Source of the DNA: Cohnella herbarum
GTDB taxonomy: Bacteria > Bacillota > Bacilli > Paenibacillales > Paenibacillaceae
DNA length: 64,000 nt
Assembly (NCBI RefSeq): GCF_012849095.1
Contig: NZ_CP051680.1
Span: 3,374,501 to 3,438,500 of the forward strand
Direction: 5' to 3'
The notes beneath the pieces are model-generated. The model was given only the letters and a program-made list of their open reading frames with translations. It searched no databases and was not told the DNA's origin. Of this stretch, positions 43,369 through 51,605 are shown piece after piece (position 1 is the stretch's first letter; every line of letters begins with the position of its first letter). The position numbers and the translations under genes were made by a program.

Positions 43369-43725
43369 GGAATTACTCGATTTTTTCGTGTAACTCCCGC
43401 TAATCTCCCACTCCGCGCTAGAATTGATCGATTTTTTCGAGTAACTCTCGCGAAACTCTCACTCCGCGCCGGAATTGCTCGATTTTTTCGAGTAACTCTC
43501 GCGAAACTCTCACTCCGCGCCGGAATTGCTCGATTTTTTCGAGTAACTCTCGCGAAACTCTCACTCCGCGCCGGAATTGCTCGATTTTTTCGAGTAACTC
43601 TCGCAAAACTCACACTCCGCGCCGGAATTGCTCGATTTTTTCGAGTAACTCTCTCTTAACTCTCACTCCGAGCCGGAATTGCTCGATTTTTTCGAGTAAC
43701 TCTCGCGAAACTCTCGCTGGAAGGT
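43369..43725. repeat. 51-bp tandem repeat array 3
   Basis: Seven units have GAATT at 43370, 43421, 43472, 43523, 43574, 43625 and 43676, an exact 51-bp period. Each unit contains a CTCGA-TTTTT-TCGAG hairpin. The first and last units are most diverged, the middle ones nearly identical. Frames are open on the minus strand (17-residue repeat) but lack a start site. The array occupies the 497-bp space between hrpB and the next gene. It shares no sequence with arrays 1 and 2. Confidence 0.95.
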
Positions 43726-43748
43726 CAATCCCCTTTACACACTACGAC

Positions 43749-44429
43749 CTAATCACCGAATTTGCTATGGCGAAACAATAGAGAAGCTGCTTTGTCGGTT
43801 AACATGAACTCATGACACCTGATTTTTCCGCCGCCGATCGAACGCACTAAACCTTTGAGCTCAAGCTCCCTCATAACCTTCCTGCATGTTTCATGCTTGA
43901 GTTGAAGCCATAAACTCACATCCGATAATTCAAAAGGTTTACTGCGCATGATCGCAAAACGCATAACCTCTCTTTCGTAGACCGGCAACTGAAGCAAACC
44001 AACCCCTTCAGCGTTTCCGATCCTCCCTATGAACTCAAACAGGTTTCGTTGGCAGAATTCAGGTTTCTTCTCCAGTTCATCTCTGCTATATGGAAAATAG
44101 GTAAAGCCTAGCATGGCTACCGATCTTGCGCGTGCCCTCTCGAAAGAGAACCGATCTCTCGTAATCCTCTCCGCATGCGTTACGTAATGCTCCTCCTCGA
44201 AAATGATGCGCAACTGGGGAAGCAAGGTGTCTCCAAATATTTTCACTCCCGACACGCTCACCATCTCGTGCTCTAACACCAATCCCTCAAAAGAACCAAA
44301 AACGGGCACCAGCAGCGTTTTCAGCATAATTTTCGTTCCCGTTAAGTCCCTGTGCAGCATCTCCAACCTCTGACCGCTAGCGTTACGGACCTGATCTTTC
44401 CAAAAAGCTTCGTACTCCTTCTCGAACAT
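43749..44429 (-). CDS. Probable endonuclease-fold (DUF559/Vsr-like) protein with winged helix
   Basis: 226 residues; AGGAGGAGA before the ATG. The central segment (LRIIFEEEHYVTHAERITRDRFSFERARARSVAMLGFTYFPYSRDEL; key parts RIIFEEEHYVTHAE and ARSVAMLGFTYFPYS) follows the pattern of a Firmicute Vsr/DUF559-like family, with an acidic residue, a His, an Arg and a late Tyr/Phe strand. The C-terminal part (about 150-220; LSDVSLWLQLKHETCRKVMRELELKGLVRSIGG) is a winged helix. Possible DNA-binding nuclease or regulator. Catalytic residues are not firmly aligned, so activity is uncertain. It starts only 25 bases after a strong terminator-like hairpin. Confidence 0.5.
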   Translation of the reverse strand: MFEKEYEAFWKDQVRNASGQRLEMLHRDLTGTKIMLKTLLVPVFGSFEGLVLEHEMVSVSGVKIFGDTLLPQLRIIFEEEHYVTHAERITRDRFSFERARARSVAMLGFTYFPYSRDELEKKPEFCQRNLFEFIGRIGNAEGVGLLQLPVYEREVMRFAIMRSKPFELSDVSLWLQLKHETCRKVMRELELKGLVRSIGGGKIRCHEFMLTDKAASLLFRHSKFGD

Positions 44430-44442
44430 TCGATCTCCTCCT

Positions 44443-44488
44443 AGATAAAATAAAACGCCGCTACCCCCCAGCAGAGGAGTAGCGGCGT
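44443..44488 (-). terminator. Terminator-like hairpin in the leader of the 43749 gene
   Basis: On the minus strand ACGCCGCTAC-GTAGCGGCGT forms a perfect 10-bp stem (44488-44479 and 44464-44455) with a 14-base loop, followed by TTTTATTTTA. It ends 12-25 bases before the start codon at 44429. No promoter can fit between, so the hairpin either terminates the exporter operon from the right or acts as an attenuator. The remainder of 44489-44805 shows nothing else I can assign. Confidence 0.8.
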
Positions 44489-44805
44489 GTGCTTCACGCG
44501 CAATATAAACGTATTTGAAAGTCTATGCGCATACGATAACAAATTTCCCAGTGATTAGCAATCGTTCATCGCTTCAACGTTTGGCGGGTTTGACGAATTA
44601 GATCGGCCTGACTCTTTGTTCGACGGGTTCACCTAGTTTGGCGAGTAGCGGTTATGCGTCGAATCACTGGTTACTTTGACTAATTAATATACTAAGGATT
44701 CCTTGTTGATTGTTTAGCTGATCATGAACATCCTGAGCAAAAGGGATAACGTAATCTCGGTTTACTATCCTATCTCCCTAGCTCCCCCCCACCCTCGATC
44801 CCGCC

Positions 44806-45702
44806 CTAAGAAGCTTCCTCGGGAGTCTCGGGAGAGGTCAGCATAATCTTGCCCTCGACCAGTTCGAGCTTCACCTTGTTCGAATTCTTCACGCCGATCG
44901 ACTCCAGGTAAGCGGCGGGCACTTGAAGGCGTCCCGCTTTATCGAGGATCGCGTACTCGACGTGCGAATCCTCCTCGGACTGGGCGATTCCCCGTTCCAA
45001 CTCCTCGAGTTCCTCGGCGTATGATTTACGACGCAGCATCTCCGAGGAGATTTTGCCGTCGCGGATCGCCACGACGCGATCCACCTTCTTGGCGAGAAGG
45101 GGATCGTGGGTGACGATGACGATCGTAATCCCGATCGTCCGGTTCAGCTCGCGGAACAGATCCAAGATCTGGTCCGCCATGCGCGAGTCTACCGAGCCCG
45201 TCGGTTCGTCCGCAAGCAGCAGCTTCGGATGGTTGGCCAGCGCGATCGCGATCGCTACGCGCTGCTGCTCCCCCCCGGAAAGCTGATGAAGCTTGTTGTT
45301 CTTGCGATGGGTAAGACCGACGGCTTCCAGCAGCTCCAACGCGCGGAGCCGCTTGCGCTTGCCCTTCAGCAAGATCGGCAACTCCACGTTCTCGAGCGCC
45401 GTCAAATACGGAATCAGATTCCGGGCGTTGTTCTGCCAGACGAAGCCGACGCTCTCCCGTTTATACCGAACGAGATCGCGCTCCGTCATCTTAAGCATGT
45501 TCTTGCCGTCGATCTCGAGCGTACCCGCCGAGGGACGATCTAATCCGCCTAACATGTTCAGAAGCGTGGACTTCCCGCTTCCGCTGTTGCCGATGATCGC
45601 CATCAGCTCTCCGGTTTCGATCTGGAGATCCAAGCCTTGCAGGGCGAATACTTCGAGATCGGCCGCCTTGTAGATTTTGACTAATCCTTCGCAATGGATC
45701 AT
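44806..45702 (-). CDS. ABC transporter ATPase (MacB/LolD-type) with C-terminal AbrB-like extension
   Basis: 298 residues. The ATPase core (1-225) has Walker A GNSGSGKST, signature LSGGEQQRVAIA and Walker B LLLADEPTGS. After residue about 240, the segment ILDKAGRLQVPAAYLESIGVKN...VKLELVEGKIML resembles the SpoVT/AbrB swapped-hairpin fold (DKAGRLQVPAAYL and NKVKLELVEGKIML). Such a tail is unusual for an ABC ATPase and might dimerise or bind DNA. It follows the FtsX-type permease by four bases. Together with the ATPase at 49624, two ATPases serve one permease gene. Confidence 0.85.
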   Translation of the reverse strand: MIHCEGLVKIYKAADLEVFALQGLDLQIETGELMAIIGNSGSGKSTLLNMLGGLDRPSAGTLEIDGKNMLKMTERDLVRYKRESVGFVWQNNARNLIPYLTALENVELPILLKGKRKRLRALELLEAVGLTHRKNNKLHQLSGGEQQRVAIAIALANHPKLLLADEPTGSVDSRMADQILDLFRELNRTIGITIVIVTHDPLLAKKVDRVVAIRDGKISSEMLRRKSYAEELEELERGIAQSEEDSHVEYAILDKAGRLQVPAAYLESIGVKNSNKVKLELVEGKIMLTSPETPEEAS

Positions 45703-45705
45703 CGT

Positions 45706-48582
45706 TTAGTCCTCCCCCAGCTTCAGCGCTTGATGAACGCGGATACGGGAGAGCATATACGAAAGTATGCAAAGCCCGATGAACAACATGATGCTTACGA
45801 TGGAATATAGACGGATAAAATCGATCGCGTCGAATATGACCTTGAACGGAGGTACGAGACTGCTCGGATTAAAGGCGATTTGGAAGTTCGGAACGAACAA
45901 TCGGCTAGCGACGTTGCCGACCATAACGCCGATCATGATCGCTACGCCGGAGGTTAACAACTGCTCCAATGCCAGCATTCCGATCAACTGCCTGAGAGAC
46001 AAGCCGATCGCCCGCATGATCCCGTTCTGGAGCGTTCGTCCTTTCAGCGATAAGATCCAGTAGAGCAGGAAACCGACGAAGCTGATCACGATCGAAATGA
46101 TGAAGCCAAGGGTCAATATTCCGTTAAGCGCCAGCAAGAACGGGTCGTTCTTCGCCTTGGTCAACTCTTCTCTCGTATTCGAAATACTCGTAATTGGCAG
46201 CTTCATTTTCTCGATACTGTCGTAAAGCTCGGTCGTGGAATAACCGGGCTTCATCTTTAACCATACTTCGTAAGGCTCCAACGCGAGCTGGAACTGGATC
46301 CGACTTAAATTGCCGACGATGAGCATCGGCGCGTTTTTCTTTCCGTTTTCTTCCGACACGTCGATGGAGCCGATAGGCGGATTCGGATTAAAGGTCGGAA
46401 AATAATCGATAATGCCGAACACGACGAAAGGCTGCGAATTGACGTTCTCCCAACCTATGCTGATCGTGTCGCCGGTCTTGACGCCCCTCTGCTCCGCCAA
46501 TGTTCGAGAGATTAGAACTGCGCGAGGATCGGAGGCGATCAAGTTCAAATATTCGTAAAAAGGATAATCAAGCAAATTTTTCGGAAACCAAGTCGTATTG
46601 CCGAATTCATCGCTGTCCACGCCGACTAAAGTGGCCGATCCTTGCGAGGACCCCGACGAGAAGCTTGCCTTCTCTTTTATGAATACTTTCGCGGCCTGCT
46701 CGACGCCCGTCAATTCTAAATACGGATCGAAAGCCGGCTCCAGATAGTGGATCACCTTGGGTACGACCTCCGCAGTCGCGGCCGCGGATGGCGGAGCCCC
46801 CGGACCCGGCGGTGGCGGCTTGTCATTCGCCCATTGCGCTTTCAGGACGAAATCCGCGCCGTTGCCGTAACGAATCCGATCCTCCGTATTCGTGTTGAGC
46901 GTCCTAGCCGCCCCGGCGCTGAATACTCCGATCGCGATGGTCATAATCAGGAATACCATCAGGAATTGGTACTGGCTATTCGAACGCCCGACTTGGATTA
47001 GCGTGGCATATAAGGAAGGCGGCCACCACTTGCGTCCGATCCAATAAATGAGCTTCAGAACGAATGGATATAATCTGAGCAGCAGCAAACCGGCACCGAT
47101 GACGAATAACGCCGGCATGACGAACTGCAGAGGATCGAGATTCAAATCGTCGGTCGTCAACCCGAGACTCCGAATATCCTTCAATCGGTTCTGGAACGTG
47201 TACAGACCGTAGATGGACACGGCCAGAGCCAGTACGTCCAAGAAAGCTTTATGCCAGAACGGCATCCGTTGCATTCTCGCAAGCTGTTGTTTATGCCCTA
47301 CGATAGATACGCGGGTCGCCATCATAACCGGAATGAGCAGCATGACGAAAGACACCGCGGCGGCAACCCCGCCATATAGGAATGCCTGCTCGTTAACATG
47401 AACCGTCATTCTCGAACGTTGCACGAATTCCAAGAAGCCGTTGGACGCCCCAAGCATTTTCGTTAACCCCATCCCGATGAAAGGACCCGCCAGCAATGCG
47501 ATTCCGCATAACAATAACCCTTCTATGGCGAACGAGAGCACGATCTGCCATCTCGAGGCGCCCCTACTTCGCAATATGGCGATCTCGTTCTTCTGCCGAT
47601 CCACGATCAGGTTGGATACCATGAACATATAGAACCCGAGCATGATCAAGACGGGAACGTTTAACGACCACATCAGCTTACTCAGTTGCTTCGACCGCTC
47701 GAAATATTTCGTGATCGTCGCGATCGCCGGCACCGTAAACTCGCTTTGAAAAGTGACGACTTTGGTTTTGACTTCGGCTCTTATCGCTTTATCCGTTTCG
47801 ATGAAGTTATTTACGTTCCCAAGCTCCATCTTGGAATAATCCAGAACGAAAAACCATCCGCTCGAAGCTACCGGGATTTTATTGCCTTTGATGAATTCCT
47901 GCGTGAACAGCTCTTCGCCGATTACGAACACCGAATTCAGATCGCTTAAGCTCGCATTGCGAAAATAGGGATCGTCGTCTTGCTTCTTGCTGAATAGGCC
48001 GACCGGCTTGATCTTGATCGTTCCCATTATTTTATCGTCCTTGAGCTCGAACACCTGATCGAGCACGATCTTGAAACTGCTAAGAGCTTGTTCCGTTAGT
48101 AGCACCTCGTAAACGCCGTTAACCGGCTGCTTAGCGGGCAATCTCCCGTCTTCCAGCTTAATATGCTGCTCCAGATCGCTGAACGATCTTAGAGTCGTGC
48201 TGATTTTCTTAGCCGAGGTTTGCCCGTCGGGAATGAGCGAGACGGACTTGGTCCGACGCTCGCGCACGAGCTCCTTAACCGGAATGCCGAACCCGGGTCC
48301 GGCTTCGTCCGACATGAACCGATCGGTATCGGAAATCATCTTGGCGCGCCGGTCGCTCTTCTCGTTATAGAACCCCATCATCGTCCAATACGAGCCCGGG
48401 TAGACCTTTTTCTCGTTCTGGAACGTTTCCAAATCCTTGACCAACATCCGCGTCAAAATCGCTTCAGAGTAAATCGGCATCGTTCCAACGAGCGCTACGG
48501 TCATCAAGATGCCGAAAAACATACTGGAAACGAGCCATTTATTTTGAATCATTTTACGAATAATCATTACGAATAAGGCCAC
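45706..48582 (-). CDS. FtsX/MacB-type ABC transporter permease
   Basis: 958 residues from GTG (48580-48582) with GGGAGG upstream. The protein has an N-terminal TM helix, a large extracellular domain (about 60-290), three TM helices (around 310-430), a second extracellular domain and another three-four TM helices at the C-terminus, the double FtsX arrangement of LolC/E-MacB type permeases. It probably exports or extracts a lipoprotein, peptide or antibiotic. It lies between the adaptor and the second ATPase in one operon. Confidence 0.85.
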   Translation of the reverse strand: MALFVMIIRKMIQNKWLVSSMFFGILMTVALVGTMPIYSEAILTRMLVKDLETFQNEKKVYPGSYWTMMGFYNEKSDRRAKMISDTDRFMSDEAGPGFGIPVKELVRERRTKSVSLIPDGQTSAKKISTTLRSFSDLEQHIKLEDGRLPAKQPVNGVYEVLLTEQALSSFKIVLDQVFELKDDKIMGTIKIKPVGLFSKKQDDDPYFRNASLSDLNSVFVIGEELFTQEFIKGNKIPVASSGWFFVLDYSKMELGNVNNFIETDKAIRAEVKTKVVTFQSEFTVPAIATITKYFERSKQLSKLMWSLNVPVLIMLGFYMFMVSNLIVDRQKNEIAILRSRGASRWQIVLSFAIEGLLLCGIALLAGPFIGMGLTKMLGASNGFLEFVQRSRMTVHVNEQAFLYGGVAAAVSFVMLLIPVMMATRVSIVGHKQQLARMQRMPFWHKAFLDVLALAVSIYGLYTFQNRLKDIRSLGLTTDDLNLDPLQFVMPALFVIGAGLLLLRLYPFVLKLIYWIGRKWWPPSLYATLIQVGRSNSQYQFLMVFLIMTIAIGVFSAGAARTLNTNTEDRIRYGNGADFVLKAQWANDKPPPPGPGAPPSAAATAEVVPKVIHYLEPAFDPYLELTGVEQAAKVFIKEKASFSSGSSQGSATLVGVDSDEFGNTTWFPKNLLDYPFYEYLNLIASDPRAVLISRTLAEQRGVKTGDTISIGWENVNSQPFVVFGIIDYFPTFNPNPPIGSIDVSEENGKKNAPMLIVGNLSRIQFQLALEPYEVWLKMKPGYSTTELYDSIEKMKLPITSISNTREELTKAKNDPFLLALNGILTLGFIISIVISFVGFLLYWILSLKGRTLQNGIMRAIGLSLRQLIGMLALEQLLTSGVAIMIGVMVGNVASRLFVPNFQIAFNPSSLVPPFKVIFDAIDFIRLYSIVSIMLFIGLCILSYMLSRIRVHQALKLGED

Positions 48583-48617
48583 GATATAGCCTCCCTGGCT
48601 CTAGGAATGCGGAATAA

Positions 48618-49643
48618 TTACTGCAGAACGATGACTTGGCCTTCCGTCAGCCCTTTAATGATCTCGACTTCGGTGGAACTGGTCAGTCCGGGTTCGACGT
48701 CGATTTCGCGAAGGCGCTTGCCCTCTTCCAATACCCGGACGAAATTCCGACCCAAATAAGATCTTAATCCGCTGCGAGGAATTTTAATGACGTTGTCGCG
48801 TTGCTGAGTAACGATTTTCACGTCCGGCATAGACCCGATCTTAGCTTCCTTAGGCAGCTTCGGAACTTCGATATACAATGTTTTTGCGTATTTCTCGGCT
48901 AAATCCTTATTCAACGTCTCCGGAGAAGAGGACGGCGTCTGCACGACCTTGCCGATAACCTCTTCCTTCTTAAGCGTAATCTTAGCTTCAACTCCTACCT
49001 CGACCTCGCGGATATCGTTGGCGTTATCGACGCGAATCGCTACCCGAAGCTTGGACGGGTCGGCCACGATGACCAACGTCTGATACGCTTCGACAAAGTC
49101 GCCTTCGTCTAATGTTTCCGCGAACACCACTTGACCGTCCATGCCCGCTAACAGCCTCTTGCTTTCAAACTGTTTCGCCAGCCTGTCATATTTGAGCTGC
49201 TCGAGTTCGAGCTGCAACTGTGCGATATTTAGCGTGTTTTCATCTCCGCCGCTACGGGCCAGACGAAAGCCCTGTTTCGCTTTCTCCAGCGCCAGCTGCT
49301 GCTCCTTCAACTGAATGTCCAGACCGTCCAGGATCAATTCGACGAGCACGTCGCCTTTTTTGACCACGTCTCCGGCTTTAACGAGAATCTTGTCGATTCT
49401 CCCGCCTCCTCCCGTAAACTGGGAAATGTCCGTCGCGAGCGATTCGAAGGTGCCGCTACCCGAAATGGCTTTGACGATCGATCCTTTCTCGACGTTAACC
49501 GTGGAATAGTTTTCTTGAGCGGGTTTGATGAGCGGCGGCTTCAACGCTTCCTCTTCCTTGGGCAACAGCGAGCAACCTGCCAGAGAACTGCCTAATACGA
49601 TCGTTAATCCGAGAGATAGCGCCTTATTCATTGTGCGAGACAA
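48618..49643 (-). CDS. HlyD/MacA-type efflux adaptor lipoprotein
   Basis: About 341 residues. The likely start is TTG (49641-49643), nine bases after GGAGG; the ATG at 49652 is too close to the site and the ATG at 49631 too far. The N-terminus is a lipoprotein signal with lipobox LAGC. Next come the lipoyl-like half (VEKGSIVKAISGSGTF, GDVVKKGDVLVELI), a coiled coil (about 105-155), the returning lipoyl half (DGQVVFAETLDEGDFV) and beta-barrel domain. This is the MFP linking to the permease. It overlaps the preceding ATPase gene by about 20 bases. Confidence 0.85.
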   Translation of the reverse strand: MSRTMNKALSLGLTIVLGSSLAGCSLLPKEEEALKPPLIKPAQENYSTVNVEKGSIVKAISGSGTFESLATDISQFTGGGGRIDKILVKAGDVVKKGDVLVELILDGLDIQLKEQQLALEKAKQGFRLARSGGDENTLNIAQLQLELEQLKYDRLAKQFESKRLLAGMDGQVVFAETLDEGDFVEAYQTLVIVADPSKLRVAIRVDNANDIREVEVGVEAKITLKKEEVIGKVVQTPSSSPETLNKDLAEKYAKTLYIEVPKLPKEAKIGSMPDVKIVTQQRDNVIKIPRSGLRSYLGRNFVRVLEEGKRLREIDVEPGLTSSTEVEIIKGLTEGQVIVLQ

Positions 49644-50319
49644 TTTGTCCATCCTCCAGTTCGTATACTTCGTCAACGATTTCCATGATGGCCGGATCGT
49701 GCGTGGTCAGGGCGATCGTAATCCCGCTTTGCTCTACCAGATCCCGAAAAACTTTAATAATATGCAACCCCGTCCGGCTATCCAACTCCGCCGTGGGCTC
49801 ATCTGCTAGAATCAGCTTCGGTTTATGCGCGATCGCCCGCGCGATCGCCGTTCTCTGCTGCTCTCCTCCCGACATCTCGAAAGGTCTATGATGCATCCGC
49901 GGTTTCAGTCCGACATGATCCAATGCCTGGATAGCCGCCGCTTTCCGCTCATTGGCCGGAATTCCGGCGATTCTGAGCACGAACTCGACATTCTCGTAAG
50001 CGGACATGAGAGGAATAAGGGCAAACGATTGGAAAATAAGCCCCATCTCTTTCCTCCGTACGGCATCCCTTTGTTTACTCGACATCGCGGTGAGATCTCG
50101 TCCGTCGAAAATAATCTTCCCTTCCGAAGGGTGATCCAGCGCGCTAAGCAAATTAATCAGCGTCGTTTTACCGGAACCCGACCTGCCTTTGAACGCGACC
50201 AGCTTGCCCGAAGGAAGACGAATATCGACCCCCTTCAGCACGGTTACGGCTCCGCTGCCTTTGCCGAATACGCGTTTAATGCCATTCGCATGAATAATAT
50301 CTTTGGTTGCGACCGTCAT
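49624..50319 (-). CDS. ABC transporter ATPase (MacB/LolD-type)
   Basis: 231 residues, normal length for the MacB/LolD class. Walker A GRSGSGKTT, Q-loop FQSFALIP, signature MSGGEQQRTAIARA, Walker B LILADEPTAELD and H-loop ALTTHDP are intact. ATG has AAGGAGA. It is the first exporter gene after the LacI-type regulator (29-bp gap) and overlaps the adaptor gene. It drives the FtsX-type permease, possibly pairing with the ATPase at 44806. Confidence 0.93.
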   Translation of the reverse strand: MTVATKDIIHANGIKRVFGKGSGAVTVLKGVDIRLPSGKLVAFKGRSGSGKTTLINLLSALDHPSEGKIIFDGRDLTAMSSKQRDAVRRKEMGLIFQSFALIPLMSAYENVEFVLRIAGIPANERKAAAIQALDHVGLKPRMHHRPFEMSGGEQQRTAIARAIAHKPKLILADEPTAELDSRTGLHIIKVFRDLVEQSGITIALTTHDPAIMEIVDEVYELEDGQIVSHNE

Positions 50320-50348
50320 CCTGCTCGTGGTCTCCTTTCTCCGATTAC

Positions 50349-51371
50349 TCAGTCCAAACCGATAAGCGATTGTCGCATGATGAGCTGCGGCGGCACGGAA
50401 GTCCCTCTTCCCGGATTTCCCTCCAGCAGTTCCATTAACAGCTTCACCGCGGTGGAGCTCACTTCTTCTCTCGAATGTTTAATCGTAGTCATTGGAGGCG
50501 AAGTGTAGGGCGTGAAGTGATCGCCATCATAACCTACGATCGAGACTTGATCCGGCACCGAGACGCCCGACTTGGCGAAAGCCATCATCGCACCCATGGC
50601 CATCAGATCGTTCGCGCAAAATAAAGCCGTCATCCCCGGATGCTCATTCCGCAGCCGGATCGCAAGATCCGCTCCGCTAGATCCCGAGAAATCCCCGATC
50701 GCGACCAGCGAGGGATCGTGCGCGATGCCGGCTTCGCGTAACCCCTCGCAAAATCCCTCATACCTCTCTTGGCAGATCCGAATCTGGGGCGGACCGCTTA
50801 GGAAACCGATAACCCGGTGTCCTTTCTCCGCTAGCTTTCGCCCGACCAATCTTCCGCCTTCGCGATCGTCCGACACGACCGAAGAACATCGGGGTCCGAC
50901 GACGTTCTCGAAATTCACGCAAGGAAGATTAAGCGCCAGAGCTTCTTGCATGATCGGATGCGACAGAGAGAACGCCGGAAAAATCAGGCAACCTTCCAAG
51001 CTCCGGGAACCGATACATTCCGTCAGTCGATCCTTCGGATAATGCAAGAAGGGAATCGAGAAAAATAAAGCATCCTTGCCATGGCTCTGCAATGCCAATT
51101 GCAAGGGTGAAAACATGTCAACGTATCCCGAACTCGCCTCGAACTCGAATTGGGGGATGAACACTCCGATCATATTGCTGCTTTTCCCTACGAGTTGCTT
51201 GGCGCCGAGATGGGGCACGTACCCCATCGCGCTTGCCGTTTCCCGAACAAGCTTCCTTGTGTCTTCGTTTACGCCGTATACTCCGTTTAAGGCTCGCGAT
51301 ACCGTGCTAGCCGATAGGTTCAGAGCCTTGGCGACCGCCTTGATGCCTCCCTCGGCCATGGGGGATTTCAT
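50349..51371 (-). CDS. LacI-family transcriptional regulator
   Basis: 340 residues. The start is the ATG at 51369-51371; the upstream in-frame codons belong to the leader. The N-terminal helix-turn-helix reads GIKAVAKALNLSASTVSRALNGVYGVNE, the classical LacI form (AVAKALNLSASTVSRALN), followed by the hinge and periplasmic-binding-like domain (from about 60). The ligand is unknown. It is transcribed with the ABC exporter, and its own promoter contains a perfect palindromic operator, so it likely represses itself and the exporter. Confidence 0.93.
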   Translation of the reverse strand: MKSPMAEGGIKAVAKALNLSASTVSRALNGVYGVNEDTRKLVRETASAMGYVPHLGAKQLVGKSSNMIGVFIPQFEFEASSGYVDMFSPLQLALQSHGKDALFFSIPFLHYPKDRLTECIGSRSLEGCLIFPAFSLSHPIMQEALALNLPCVNFENVVGPRCSSVVSDDREGGRLVGRKLAEKGHRVIGFLSGPPQIRICQERYEGFCEGLREAGIAHDPSLVAIGDFSGSSGADLAIRLRNEHPGMTALFCANDLMAMGAMMAFAKSGVSVPDQVSIVGYDGDHFTPYTSPPMTTIKHSREEVSSTAVKLLMELLEGNPGRGTSVPPQLIMRQSLIGLD

Positions 51372-51442
51372 GCTTTTCAACTTCCTCCACTCCATTCGGC
51401 AAGGAACAAACAAGTAACCCCTTTCGCTTCGAGTTTACTTTT

Positions 51443-51458
51443 TTGCAAACGTTTGCAA
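51443..51458. promoter_or_regulatory. Perfect LacI/CcpA-type palindromic operator
   Basis: TTGCAAACGTTTGCAA is a perfect 16-bp palindrome with the central CG and AAACGTTT typical of LacI/GalR-family operators. It lies just downstream of the -10 of the regulator promoter, so binding would block transcription (autoregulation), and it could also affect the divergent hydrolase gene. Confidence 0.9.
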
Positions 51459-51471
51459 TAAATCTGCTTTC

Positions 51472-51500
51472 AATATAATTCAGGAGTAAATAACTGTCAA
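51472..51500 (-). promoter_or_regulatory. Sigma-A promoter of the LacI-exporter operon
   Basis: On the minus strand TTGACA (51500-51495), a 17-bp spacer and TATATT (51477-51472) form a near-consensus promoter. The operator 51443-51458 lies about 8-23 bases after the expected start point. Confidence 0.85.
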
Positions 51501-51605
51501 TTCTTCAAACGATTTTTCGATAGATTCGACATGAATAAGATAAATATACACCTGCTTATTCCGCGGTTATACTAATGGGAATCTCTATTCTAGGACGTGA
51601 TTTCT

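Noticed and set aside
43278..43613. 111-residue Arg/Ser repeat protein
   Set aside because: Runs through array 3; no start signal and no non-repeat domain.
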